Virus record (IMG/VR): IMGVR_UViG_3300035698_003909
Location: 1-50,343 of that record
Origin: a virus
Length of the DNA: 50,343 nucleotides
Reading direction: 5' to 3' (one strand)
Below are positions 32,347-40,078 of the stretch, piece by piece. Under the pieces are notes generated by a model that did no database searches, had not been told where the DNA came from, and saw only the letters and a program-made list of their open reading frames with translations. Numbering within the stretch: position 1 is the stretch's first letter; each line of letters opens with the position of its first letter. The position numbers were made by a program, and so were the translations under genes.

Positions 32347-33794
32347 ATGTATTCTAATGGTTTAATCCAATCAGGATATGGAATCCCTGACTGAATGTAT
32401 AGTTTGTATAACTTATGAGCCACTTGTAATGTTGCATCTGCATCAGCACATGCATACTGCACGGCCTTATCAAGATCAATCATGCTGAGATCAGCACCCA
32501 ACCATTTACCTATTGCATTATCACACTGAATCAGTCTCTCATCAGCTTTCCACTTGTTGAGTGTCTTGACAGGATCACTACCACGCTTGAGAGCACCAGC
32601 CGCCATCTTGCCAATGTTCTGTGGTTGGCGCATGTAATCATGGCCATTTTCAGTGCCAGCCACAATCTTGTATCCATCAAACACTTTCTTGTCATAATAC
32701 CACTTACCATTCTTCTCATATGAACCTTTCTTGCGCTTGGTACATTCAGTCATATAATATGTGTACAAACGCTCTTTCTTAGGATCATTATTCCACGCAA
32801 GGAACGGTTCAGGATCAGGCCATTCCACATCTGCCATTGTCTCGAGGTACTCAATTGCCATCTTATCTTCCACATCCTTCACCACATCACGATATGATGT
32901 CTGCTCAATATCACATGACCGATATGATGCCACTTTCAATCCTTGTGCAATCTCAAGATGGTAGCTCATTATCATGCCATCAATCTCTAACACTGGAAAC
33001 ACACCACAATCTTCCAAACGTTTCTTATCAGCAAGAGCATTCCAATAAACAACAAGTGATGACTCCACACACTGTTTCCATTTGTGTATATCTTCAGGCC
33101 ATACTAAGAATGCTTTATGTGGTTCTGTACTTACTGTAAAACACCACGTAGAATCATCTACAAGCCACTCACAGTCAATTGCAATCACACCTGTGTTAAC
33201 TATTGGTTGATTAGTAAAGATGGCATACGAAGGCTCTGTGTGCTTCTTAGGATATATCTCACACTCACCCCACAACAACTCACCAAGCTGTTCAAAGTCA
33301 TACTTGATGTTTCTGATTCGTTCAGGCTGACGTAGCCCTGCTGCTGGATGGTAACATGGCATCACAATCACTTCTTGGTCACGGTCTTTATTCAATATGT
33401 GATTCCGTTCTAACCTGTGTGGGATGCCATGTGCCATCTCCATTGATTTATTTATGTCTAAACATCTGAGCGCAGTGACACCAAGTGCCACGATCACAAG
33501 TGATGACTCGCATTTGCTCAATCTATGTAAAGTATCAGCTTGTTGTTTGTCGAAGTTGGCAGCTAAGTATGTCTCTTTCATACGTGGATCGAGTGGTATC
33601 ATCCACTCAAAGACATTTTCAATACGACACATGTCACGAGTTATCTTAGCTGCTGGTAAGCAGTAGTGATCAAGTTCAGCACCAGATTTTCCTACGAATG
33701 GCTTACCATGTTTCAATTCTTCCACAGCTGGAGCTTCACCAAGCAGCACGATTGATGCATCAAGCGGTCCGTGTCCTCTGACGATTTTACTCAT
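32343..33794 (-). CDS. Uracil-DNA glycosylase domain fused to 3'-5' exonuclease domain
   Basis: This 483-residue protein has a family 4-type UDG over residues 1-170. VLLGEAPAVEELKHGKPFVG gives the first motif, IVALGVTAL the middle, and MPCYHPAAG the second motif with its His. Residues about 205-470 are a DnaQ-like exonuclease. VIAIDCEW is Exo I (Asp, Glu), NALADKKRL is Exo II, GMIMSYHLEIAQGLK matches the Pol I proofreading domain, and YACADADATLQV is Exo III. It would excise uracil and proofread for the separate polymerase gene. UDG-bearing Pol I relatives are known, but the split is uncommon. Confidence 0.85.
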   Translation of the reverse strand: MSKIVRGHGPLDASIVLLGEAPAVEELKHGKPFVGKSGAELDHYCLPAAKITRDMCRIENVFEWMIPLDPRMKETYLAANFDKQQADTLHRLSKCESSLVIVALGVTALRCLDINKSMEMAHGIPHRLERNHILNKDRDQEVIVMPCYHPAAGLRQPERIRNIKYDFEQLGELLWGECEIYPKKHTEPSYAIFTNQPIVNTGVIAIDCEWLVDDSTWCFTVSTEPHKAFLVWPEDIHKWKQCVESSLVVYWNALADKKRLEDCGVFPVLEIDGMIMSYHLEIAQGLKVASYRSCDIEQTSYRDVVKDVEDKMAIEYLETMADVEWPDPEPFLAWNNDPKKERLYTYYMTECTKRKKGSYEKNGKWYYDKKVFDGYKIVAGTENGHDYMRQPQNIGKMAAGALKRGSDPVKTLNKWKADERLIQCDNAIGKWLGADLSMIDLDKAVQYACADADATLQVAHKLYKLYIQSGIPYPDWIKPLEYI

Positions 33795-33987
33795 TCTCGC
33801 TGTCCTTAGTTTTTGGTGGTTTCTTTACCTGTTCGCTGATCTTATTCATTGTCTTACGACTTGTGATTTCTGCTTCTCTTATATACCTAAGTGCTGTTTC
33901 ATGTCGTGTCTCATTTTTATATTTATGGCTAACAGCAAGCAATAATTCAGTATATTTAACTAAATCATCTGCAACTTTCGTATTCAT
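33787..33987 (-). CDS. Small helical protein upstream of the UDG-exonuclease
   Basis: This is a 66-residue protein. ATG 33987 has GAGG seven bases upstream. The sequence is charged and helical (MNTKVADDLVKYTELLLAVS) with a Lys-rich C-terminus. It overlaps the UDG-exonuclease gene by eight bases and the upstream gene by four (ATGA). No family is recognised. The coupling suggests co-regulation with replication genes. Confidence 0.6.
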   Translation of the reverse strand: MNTKVADDLVKYTELLLAVSHKYKNETRHETALRYIREAEITSRKTMNKISEQVKKPPKTKDSENE

Positions 33988-34163
33988 TTTGTTTCCTCTT
34001 TCATACATTCGCATGGTTCAACAGATATTTGTAGATCGTAGTCATTATCATAATCTGTTGAATGATTGAGTTCACTACCACATTCCATACAGGTTAGTCT
34101 GTAGGGTTGTGAATCCATGTGGGATTTTATTATACTTTCAATGTCATTTAAGTTTATTGTCAT
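33984..34163 (-). CDS. Small protein with CxxC/CxC zinc-binding pattern
   Basis: This is a 59-residue protein. ATG 34163 follows AAAGGAG; an ATG six codons earlier lies before that site. Cysteines in CMECG and, 30 residues later, CECM could hold one zinc ion. It is the first gene after hairpin 2 and is coupled to the next gene by ATGA. The function is unknown. Confidence 0.6.
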   Translation of the reverse strand: MTINLNDIESIIKSHMDSQPYRLTCMECGSELNHSTDYDNDYDLQISVEPCECMKEETK

Positions 34164-34188
34164 TGTTTGTTCTCCTTTCATACTTACA

Positions 34189-34267
34189 CAGAGCGACCCT
34201 AAGACATCCTATCACTCACCCTAACCCAACTATCACATGATTATTATCATTGCTTAGGATGGCTCTG
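34189..34267 (-). promoter_or_regulatory. Long-stem intergenic hairpin 2
   Basis: CAGAGC/GCTCTG and CCTAAG/CTTAGG pair around a 3x3 internal loop (34189-34203 with 34253-34267), and the loop is 49 nt. It lies between the SMC-like gene stop and the next ribosome site. The right arm carries TTGCTTAGGAT, a motif also seen in hairpin 3 and at 22119. There is no U tract, so a processing or binding site is favoured over termination. Confidence 0.6.
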
Positions 34268-34281
34268 TGGTGTTGTGAATG

Positions 34282-35616
34282 TTACTTGTTGTGAATCTCA
34301 CCTTCTTCAATCACAATACCCATCTTGTCGGCAGTATCATAATCAGGAACAAGACAGTCTTTCTCATCATCCCAACGTTCACCAATGACGAGTTCGAATA
34401 TGGTCTGTACACCTGCTTTATCACACATATCACGTATCTTGGCACGAGTGTTGGTGTCAGCTTGGGAGCCATTCTCAACCATAAGCAACTTCAGTGAGTC
34501 GATCTCTGTGCCATCTTCCATAGTCACAGTCTGATTGGATAACTTGTTGATGAGTATCTGAGCACCAAGCAGCATACGTGCGCCTTCATTGATCTGTTGG
34601 ATAGGCACACTCTTGTATGTAAGCACACCATCATCATCAACATTCACATGTTCAACAGGACATTCATTGTCAGTAAACAAAGCACGTTTCTTGGCAGGGA
34701 TTGCTTTCACCTGGGCATCAAGATCAGCATGAGCCATTTTCTGATTCTTGGCATCCGCAACATACTCATCGTATCGGATATAGGCTTCAGCAGCAGAGTT
34801 TGTGTTAGCAGCATCTGATAGTTGTGCTACAAGTGTGTCAACAGTGTTAGCAGAATCTTCATACTCTTCATATTTGTTATAATGACCTTCTGCCTCGATC
34901 TCAAGCTGTCTGATCTCTTTCTTCATCTGTGCAATGAGTGCTTCTTTCTTACTGATGTTGTCTTGGCAGTAATTCCACTCACTGTAATGGTGATCATAGT
35001 TATGTTTGGCATCCTGAGCAATTTTCAGCTTATCATTGATCTCATCCACATTTACAGCTTCAACTTTCTCAGGACGTGTGACTGGAACTTGTGCAATAGC
35101 CTTGTCCTTATCCCGACCAGCATCTCGGCGTTCATCACGTAGCTTGCTATCAAGTCTGTCAAGCTCATTAAGCTGCGACTTGATGCCCATCATATCCAAC
35201 ACATCTGCCAACCATTCATCAACCTTACGACGTTTCAGTTCAGCCACATCCAGCTTAGTAGCTTGCGGCCATAGCATCTTGAGCAGCATTGCGTTTGTCA
35301 TACCTTCTGGTGGATCAGGTTCGATGCTGAGTGCATTGCGTCCATTAGCACGATACATACGGCTGATCTTGAGCACAGTTGTCTTGCCATCTATGGTAAA
35401 CTCATGCTCATACTCAGCAGTTGTAGCACCACGTTTGTTGTTGATGGGTTGTGGTATCTCACGTGAGTCAATCTTGTTGAATGTGTCGATGACTGTTTCC
35501 AATAGTGCAGTCTTGCCAGCTTCATTCTCACCAATAAGATTGTTGTGATCGACCCAATCAACAGTGATGTCTCCTAAACCTTTCCAGTCTCTTGCGGTTG
35601 TTCGTAGTATAAACAT
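34282..35616 (-). CDS. SMC/RecF/SbcC-like ATPase
   Basis: This 444-residue protein has AGGAGGACACACA before the ATG. The N-terminal ABC-type P-loop is LIGENEAGKTALLE near residues 27-40. The middle holds a coiled coil (KKEALIAQMKKEIRQLEIEA) interrupted at a short hinge, and the C-terminal lobe has LLGAQILINKL, then SLKLLMVENGSQADT in the Walker B region. It is much shorter than SbcC or SMC and lacks a matching SbcD-like nuclease gene in the window. It is likely a DNA-end or recombination ATPase of the replication module. Confidence 0.8.
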   Translation of the reverse strand: MFILRTTARDWKGLGDITVDWVDHNNLIGENEAGKTALLETVIDTFNKIDSREIPQPINNKRGATTAEYEHEFTIDGKTTVLKISRMYRANGRNALSIEPDPPEGMTNAMLLKMLWPQATKLDVAELKRRKVDEWLADVLDMMGIKSQLNELDRLDSKLRDERRDAGRDKDKAIAQVPVTRPEKVEAVNVDEINDKLKIAQDAKHNYDHHYSEWNYCQDNISKKEALIAQMKKEIRQLEIEAEGHYNKYEEYEDSANTVDTLVAQLSDAANTNSAAEAYIRYDEYVADAKNQKMAHADLDAQVKAIPAKKRALFTDNECPVEHVNVDDDGVLTYKSVPIQQINEGARMLLGAQILINKLSNQTVTMEDGTEIDSLKLLMVENGSQADTNTRAKIRDMCDKAGVQTIFELVIGERWDDEKDCLVPDYDTADKMGIVIEEGEIHNK

Positions 35617-35637
35617 TGTGTGTCCTCCTGATTAGTG

Positions 35638-35703
35638 TTAGTGTTTAATCCATCTTAGCATCTTGTGAAATATTAACACGACGACGATAATTACCACCTC
35701 CAT
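35638..35703 (-). CDS. Tiny membrane peptide (21 residues)
   Basis: It begins MEVVIIVVVLIF and ends in a basic tail HKMLRWIKH. GGAGG lies six bases before the ATG and is formed from the end of the preceding tiny gene. It is the shortest gene I am willing to list. The hydrophobic-then-basic pattern and the ribosome site are the only support. Confidence 0.4.
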   Translation of the reverse strand: MEVVIIVVVLIFHKMLRWIKH

Positions 35704-35705
35704 AC

Positions 35706-35831
35706 TCAACCTCCAAGATGTTGTGAGTCATTGTCATCATCATCATCACTGTCGCTGTTTGCCAGCAATATGTACACAGCATATGCCAACAGTGGCATCC
35801 ATATGTACCAATATGTGAATAAGTCTTTCAT
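35706..35831 (-). CDS. Small membrane protein with Asp-rich tail (41 residues)
   Basis: The sequence MKDLFTYWYIWMPLLAYAVY with the span extending to residue 24 is followed by NSDSDDDDDND and a polar end. GGAGG precedes the ATG. It lies immediately upstream of the 21-residue membrane peptide, forming a pair in the gap before the SMC-like gene. No family is recognised. Confidence 0.55.
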   Translation of the reverse strand: MKDLFTYWYIWMPLLAYAVYILLANSDSDDDDDNDSQHLGG

Positions 35832-35841
35832 GATATTCCTC

Positions 35842-36057
35842 CTATTCGTTTAACATATCTTGTTCAGTAATCTTGTGATTTAAGAAGTTTGGGTTATGGT
35901 TCCCACCTATGTGCACAACTTCTGCACATTCCCATTCCATATGAATCTTGTAACGTTCCCGGTAACCAATCTGGTCATAAGCTGCTAATTGATCCCACAT
36001 CCCAATTGATGTTGATGGTTGCTTCTTTTTGATTGATGCCTTCGATTGTTCGCCCAT
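35842..36057 (-). CDS. Small soluble protein (71 residues)
   Basis: AGGAGGA lies six bases before the ATG. A Lys/Ser-rich N-terminus (GEQSKASIKKKQPS) leads into an aromatic, charged region (IGYRERYKIHMEWECAEVVH). The first 83 bases overlap, in another frame, the end of the next gene upstream. The strong ribosome site favours this frame. The function is unknown. Confidence 0.6.
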   Translation of the reverse strand: MGEQSKASIKKKQPSTSIGMWDQLAAYDQIGYRERYKIHMEWECAEVVHIGGNHNPNFLNHKITEQDMLNE

Positions 36058-36208
36058 CTAACTCCTCCTTATCATTTGTGTATTTAAGAGACTGTTTGTA
36101 CATTTCACGATACGCATCACTATCAAGGCACATCGGCACATACCACTTGTCATCCTTTGCCAGCCATGCGTATTGATACACTTCACCACGTTTATCCTTC
36201 TTTTTCAT
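35975..36208 (-). CDS. Small protein (77 residues), overlapping neighbour
   Basis: It starts at ATG 36208 behind GGAGATGGG, 17 bases inside the end of the upstream gene. The N-terminal part (EVYQYAWLAKDDKWYVPMCL) looks like a genuine small domain. The last 27 residues lie over the start of the 35842-36057 gene in another frame. The unusual 83-base overlap lowers certainty about the C-terminus. Confidence 0.5.
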   Translation of the reverse strand: MKKKDKRGEVYQYAWLAKDDKWYVPMCLDSDAYREMYKQSLKYTNDKEELDGRTIEGINQKEATININWDVGSISSL

Positions 36209-36371
36209 CTACCCATCTCCAGTGTTTGCGAAACATCTCATCGTTCCATTTCATAGGTTCACGTGTTTCACAATCTTCAAGAGTATGCTCGGTAAATCGT
36301 GATCGATGTTCAGTCTGGATGTGATAACAGCGTTGTTTGGTGTGTTTGTTTTCAACTATCATGTGGTTCAT
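36192..36371 (-). CDS. Small charged protein (59 residues)
   Basis: ATG 36371 overlaps the stop of the ERCC4-type nuclease gene (ATGA), so translation is coupled. The protein is rich in His, Arg, Glu and Thr (RCYHIQTEHRSRFTEHTLED) and has Trp near the end. No motif is recognised. Its link to the nuclease gene suggests a DNA-metabolism accessory. Confidence 0.6.
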   Translation of the reverse strand: MNHMIVENKHTKQRCYHIQTEHRSRFTEHTLEDCETREPMKWNDEMFRKHWRWVDEKEG

Positions 36372-37054
36372 TGTTCATCCTCATGAATTGATTCAATGAT
36401 TGCTTGTGATTTCTTCTTTCCGATTCCTTCAACTTCCTGCCAACTCTCAGCTGGTGCATTGATCATACTATATATGCTGCTGAAGTGTTTGCTCACACGT
36501 CCTGCAATCTTATGCTCAATGCCTGGAAGTTGTGATGCCACTTTCATCAGTCGTGTGGACTTATACATCAGGCTGGTACGACCACTATATGTACCTGTAT
36601 GACTTGTATGTTTGTCCTGATGTGAGTACCAGTTGGCCAGAGCCTTGATGAATATTGCCGATTGTTTATCATTCCAGAATAATTGTGGTGCAAGGATGAT
36701 GTCACGGTTAACAGCGATGCTCACAAGATGATTCATGAACGACATATAATTCACATGTTCCTCACCACGACGATAGAATTTCATCAATCCATCATCACTG
36801 ATCTTATGATACCCATCTATCACAAGCCAGCGATGATCATACTCTTGTTCCATCTTACCAAGTTGGAATCCTGTGAAACGTTTATCACCTTGCATGGATG
36901 ACACCATTTCACTAATTGTCTTGCGTTCGATGGCAGCATATGTACCTGTGTTGGAGATGATCATGACATCACCAGAGTCAAGCTCTTCAAGAATTGCACC
37001 TGGGATGTGTTTGGCGAGGCACTTACTGCCCTGGCGTGGATCAATTATGATCAT
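36368..37054 (-). CDS. ERCC4/XPF-type nuclease
   Basis: This 228-residue protein starts MIIIDPRQGSKCLAKHI with the first catalytic acidic residue. It then carries AAIERKTISEMVSSM, the ERKxxxD-type signature with Glu in place of the final Asp. The C-terminal 60 residues hold helix-hairpin-helix elements (LPGIEHKIAGRV, VEGIGKKKSQAIIES). Such enzymes cut branched or flap DNA near junctions, fitting replication or recombination. Genes on both sides overlap by four bases. Confidence 0.85.
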   Translation of the reverse strand: MIIIDPRQGSKCLAKHIPGAILEELDSGDVMIISNTGTYAAIERKTISEMVSSMQGDKRFTGFQLGKMEQEYDHRWLVIDGYHKISDDGLMKFYRRGEEHVNYMSFMNHLVSIAVNRDIILAPQLFWNDKQSAIFIKALANWYSHQDKHTSHTGTYSGRTSLMYKSTRLMKVASQLPGIEHKIAGRVSKHFSSIYSMINAPAESWQEVEGIGKKKSQAIIESIHEDEQ

Positions 37055-37212
37055 ACCAACACTCCAATATCACTTGCATCAGCCAACACATAATCTTCAG
37101 TAACCATATCACCAACTGCCAACACATACATACGACCAAAATAGCCAATGATCATAGCTGTGCAGTGGAGTGGTGAGTAGTGAACGTAGTCAAATAGATT
37201 AACGTTTCTCAT
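37051..37212 (-). CDS. Small protein (53 residues) ahead of the ERCC4 nuclease
   Basis: ATG 37212 lies inside the end of the preceding gene, and its TGA overlaps the nuclease start (ATGA). The sequence MRNVNLFDYVHYSPLHCTAM continues into a beta-rich, acidic end. The longer upstream frame runs over the Cys-rich gene and is not credible. The function is unknown. Confidence 0.6.
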   Translation of the reverse strand: MRNVNLFDYVHYSPLHCTAMIIGYFGRMYVLAVGDMVTEDYVLADASDIGVLV

Positions 37213-37378
37213 CTTCGTCTCCAAAAACATCACGTAGTGTTTTATTCTTTGCCAGATCAAATAATGGACAATCTTGTTCTGAACATTCCATTTCTTCACG
37301 TTCACAATAATCACCAGCACCTACATGAGCACCTTGAACATGATACTGACAGTATTTTGTAAAGATGTTAAATTCCAT
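37199..37378 (-). CDS. Small Cys-rich protein (59 residues)
   Basis: It begins MEFNIFTKYCQYHVQGAHVG. Cysteines lie at positions about 10, 25, 32 and 37, a spacing compatible with one metal site, and the C-terminus is charged. The start is three bases before the Sak4-like gene stop region, and its 3' end overlaps the next gene by 14 bases. Function not recognised. Confidence 0.6.
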   Translation of the reverse strand: MEFNIFTKYCQYHVQGAHVGAGDYCEREEMECSEQDCPLFDLAKNKTLRDVFGDEDEKR

Positions 37379-37381
37379 AAC

Positions 37382-38155
37382 TTACTCCTCCAATGTGTGA
37401 TTATAGTCATCAGGATCACCTCCAAAGTGATCCGCCCATACCTGTGGCAACCCACCTTCCAGACACATCCCACCATCAAACTCATTCAGCATATATCCCG
37501 TCTTGAGTTTACCACGACCATCAAACACATACTGCATACGATACTCAACACTGGTGCTGACAAGTGATTCCTTCTCAACAACAGTCCATAGGAACAATTC
37601 CATCTCAACACGGTTTTCCATCTTGTTGTAGCTGTCCCGATAGAAGTCACCTGTGGGTTTGTTATCAGCAAATTCAGGTCGTACTTCATGGATGAATATC
37701 AGATTCTTATCAGAATTAAATGCTGCACGGATTAAGTCATCAAAATATGAATATGTATCTTTCCACTTGAATGCTGCTGTTGGTGGTATAGCGAGTGTGC
37801 CAAGATCAGCAATCTTTTTAGTTTTGATGAAATCTGTCATAGTGTCTATCACAATTGATTTGATACCATCAGTTTTGAGAAGTTCGTAATAATCATCCTT
37901 GAACTGATCTGATATTGTGATACAATCATCCTGGTTGTCCGTGTTAGTGTCTGATGATACATATTTACGTTTGTATATCTCAACCTGTGGAAACTTCTCA
38001 ATAACTCCACGATCACGTATGTTGAAGTCACAGTAAGCTATGGGTGGTGGTGCAGTCAAAGCTACTGATGTCTTACCAGCTTTACCAATACCTGATATGC
38101 TGATTATGAGATTGTCAGATGCCTTTGAGTCAGGTCTTGTGAATCCGTCTATCAT
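37382..38155 (-). CDS. Sak4-like RecA-fold ATPase (single-strand annealing/recombination)
   Basis: This 257-residue protein has Walker A GIGKAGKTS at residues 22-30 and Walker B SIVIDTMTDF near 100-110, with the compact size of phage Sak4/AAA_24 recombinases. These promote annealing of single-stranded DNA with a phage SSB. It is followed by the ERCC4 nuclease and SMC-like ATPase genes, which form a recombination set. The ATG lies two codons after the previous stop region. Confidence 0.8.
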   Translation of the reverse strand: MIDGFTRPDSKASDNLIISISGIGKAGKTSVALTAPPPIAYCDFNIRDRGVIEKFPQVEIYKRKYVSSDTNTDNQDDCITISDQFKDDYYELLKTDGIKSIVIDTMTDFIKTKKIADLGTLAIPPTAAFKWKDTYSYFDDLIRAAFNSDKNLIFIHEVRPEFADNKPTGDFYRDSYNKMENRVEMELFLWTVVEKESLVSTSVEYRMQYVFDGRGKLKTGYMLNEFDGGMCLEGGLPQVWADHFGGDPDDYNHTLEE

Positions 38156-38167
38156 ATGAGTCTCCGT

Positions 38168-38473
38168 TTAGTTAATTCGTGTGAGTGCCCATTGGCGTCC
38201 GTCTTGATCCTCAACCACACATTTAGCATTGGGTAATCCGAGTGGTGATGCTTTACCATCATCATCAATTGGGTGGTAGCTGCCTTTGTGGTTGATAGTC
38301 TCGATGGTCTTGTGACCTGCTGATCGCAAGTCCACACGGCGCAATGTGAACTCTTCACCTGTGGCAGTGTCTTCAATTGTCACCGGTCCCCACTTGATTG
38401 CTGTGATGTCTGTCATGGGTATCTTCAGATCACCTGCATTGCGTAGTATTTCTACTCGTTGGTGTTTTCGCAT
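38168..38473 (-). CDS. Unknown protein (101 residues) upstream of Sak4-like gene
   Basis: AGGAGGA sits just before the ATG. The sequence is beta-rich with ITAIKWGPVTIEDTATGEEF and a terminal CVVEDQDGRQWALTRIN. No catalytic motif is seen. Location before the Sak4-like ATPase suggests a DNA-metabolism partner. Confidence 0.6.
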   Translation of the reverse strand: MRKHQRVEILRNAGDLKIPMTDITAIKWGPVTIEDTATGEEFTLRRVDLRSAGHKTIETINHKGSYHPIDDDGKASPLGLPNAKCVVEDQDGRQWALTRIN

Positions 38474-38488
38474 TAGTCCTCCTATAAT

Positions 38489-39196
38489 TTAATCTAACAT
38501 CATCATCCGTTCAAATTCCATTATTTCTTCTTCTGATAATGTGTGAGTTGTTGGGTCAGATTCATTGTAATGATCTGCTTGTTCACAAAATGTTATGAGT
38601 TTATCACGATAGTCTTGTGTGCGTTCATCCCAATTTTTGAACAGTTTGATGGCCTCAACTGGTTTCAACCAGTAACCATATTTGTTGTAGTACTTCATAC
38701 ACCTGAACATGCTACTAATTGGGCAATGGATATTAGTGAGTACAAGATGCTTACGTTTCTCATGTTCAATGAAGTCTTTATGCACAAGACACTCAGTAGC
38801 ACTTATCACAGCAGCTTTGACAATAGTGAAGTCAAAGTTATCAAGTATCTCTTCAATACTACCATATGTGATAATCTTACCTTCACGTACAGGTTTGATA
38901 AGTTGAACAGGTAGTGGTGTGTTTGTGTGTTTCTCATATGTGATGGCTACGTCGTTTTGATCTTTTACTACTAATCCAGTAGATGTGAAGTAATCCAACA
39001 GATCATTGTAAGCAGTTTCATTATTGGGATACACATCAATATCCCCAGGCTTCTCAATCTTAGATCGTGGAGATGCGCAGTAACGTGCATAACCACCAAT
39101 TATGTTACCACCAAGTCCATCAATGGTTTTGAATAACTTTTCAAACTTTGCAGTGAATCCTCGTTGTAGTGGAACTTTTACATATTTATTTTCCAT
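38489..39196 (-). CDS. Nucleotidyltransferase-like protein (Pol beta fold)
   Basis: This 235-residue protein uses ATG 39196 behind GGGAG; the longer frame overlaps the HNH gene without a ribosome site. IIGGYARYC followed by GDIDVYPNN gives the GG and DxD signature of the Pol beta-type nucleotidyltransferase fold, as in tRNA nucleotidyltransferases and antitoxin-type enzymes. A helical C-terminal region (MFRCMKYYNKYGYWLKP) follows. The third Asp is not certain. Substrate unknown: tRNA, nucleotide or protein modification are possible. Confidence 0.68.
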   Translation of the reverse strand: MENKYVKVPLQRGFTAKFEKLFKTIDGLGGNIIGGYARYCASPRSKIEKPGDIDVYPNNETAYNDLLDYFTSTGLVVKDQNDVAITYEKHTNTPLPVQLIKPVREGKIITYGSIEEILDNFDFTIVKAAVISATECLVHKDFIEHEKRKHLVLTNIHCPISSMFRCMKYYNKYGYWLKPVEAIKLFKNWDERTQDYRDKLITFCEQADHYNESDPTTHTLSEEEIMEFERMMMLD

Positions 39197-39746
39197 AGAA
39201 TTTCTCCCATTCTTCAATTGATTTAAGATCAGGGTGTACCGTCTTGCCATCTGGCATTATCATATGCCAGTCGTTCCAATCCAAGTGATCAATGATGAAA
39301 TTATGGCGTGATTCCCACTCATCCAACAGGTCAGCATCTTCCAATATCTGACAACCACGATCAACAATCATATCATGAAACTCAAACGTGATTTCACCTT
39401 TTTGTGCTTTTTTTGCAAGTAATCCACTATGGATGAAACTATGACACTCATGACACAATGCCACGATACGAGTGAGTCGTACTTCACCGGTTTCATAATC
39501 GTACATATACTCCTCATGAGCTTCGAGATATGGTCGTATACTTGCTTTCATGTGCTGACCACAAGCGTAACAGTGATGATCCTTGAGTGAATACGCTTTC
39601 TTGCGCTCAACATCCCACCATTTCGTACCCATGTGTGTACGTGGGTTGACACCATGCAAGGACTTAGGTATGTTAGGATGACACAGTATGAGTGGTTCAC
39701 CTTTGATTGTGCTATGGCGTAGTTGTGAATCAGTTAGTAAGCCCAT
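39186..39746 (-). CDS. HNH endonuclease-like protein
   Basis: This 186-residue protein has an HNH core: CYACG (zinc), then LEAHEEYMYDYETGEVRLTR with the catalytic His, then LCHECHSFIHSG completing the zinc site and final His. The protein is a free-standing HNH with a long acidic C-terminal helix (DADLLDEWESRHNF). It may be a homing-type or replication-linked nuclease. It is coupled to genes on both sides (one-base and 11-base overlaps), so it looks resident rather than newly inserted. Confidence 0.8.
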   Translation of the reverse strand: MGLLTDSQLRHSTIKGEPLILCHPNIPKSLHGVNPRTHMGTKWWDVERKKAYSLKDHHCYACGQHMKASIRPYLEAHEEYMYDYETGEVRLTRIVALCHECHSFIHSGLLAKKAQKGEITFEFHDMIVDRGCQILEDADLLDEWESRHNFIIDHLDWNDWHMIMPDGKTVHPDLKSIEEWEKFYGK

Positions 39747-40078
39747 TAGTAACTCATTTTTATATACAAGAAATTACTATTATCATTGTCTGTGAAGTGA
39801 ATTGGATAAGCATTAAACTCTTCACATATTTTTTTTGTGAGATCAAACACAGCGAATGTCCAACCAGTATTCGCACTTGGTAATGGTATACGAATAATTC
39901 TATCAGCAACAACTTCAAGTGGGTGTGTGGTGTTTGGCATAGTTGGATCGCCTATTTTCGGGTACTTTGCAATAACTTTTTCCGCCCATGTCTGTTTTGT
40001 TAATTGTTTTGACATTTCAGCAGCGGTTTCATCAGATAACTCGATTTGTTTGCCGTTTAACATGATATAATTTTTCAT
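39746..40078 (-). CDS. Unknown protein (110 residues)
   Basis: The start MLNGKQIELSDETAAEMSKQ is an opening shared by various small phage proteins. The remainder is mixed alpha/beta with IIRIPLPSANTGWTFAVFD. It overlaps the upstream gene by four bases and the HNH gene by one. No function is recognised. Confidence 0.6.
   Translation of the reverse strand: MKNYIMLNGKQIELSDETAAEMSKQLTKQTWAEKVIAKYPKIGDPTMPNTTHPLEVVADRIIRIPLPSANTGWTFAVFDLTKKICEEFNAYPIHFTDNDNSNFLYIKMSY

Noticed and set aside
37213-37320. Longer frame of the gene at 37051-37212
   Set aside because: It runs in another frame over the Cys-rich gene, which has better protein character; the short form shows ATGA coupling.
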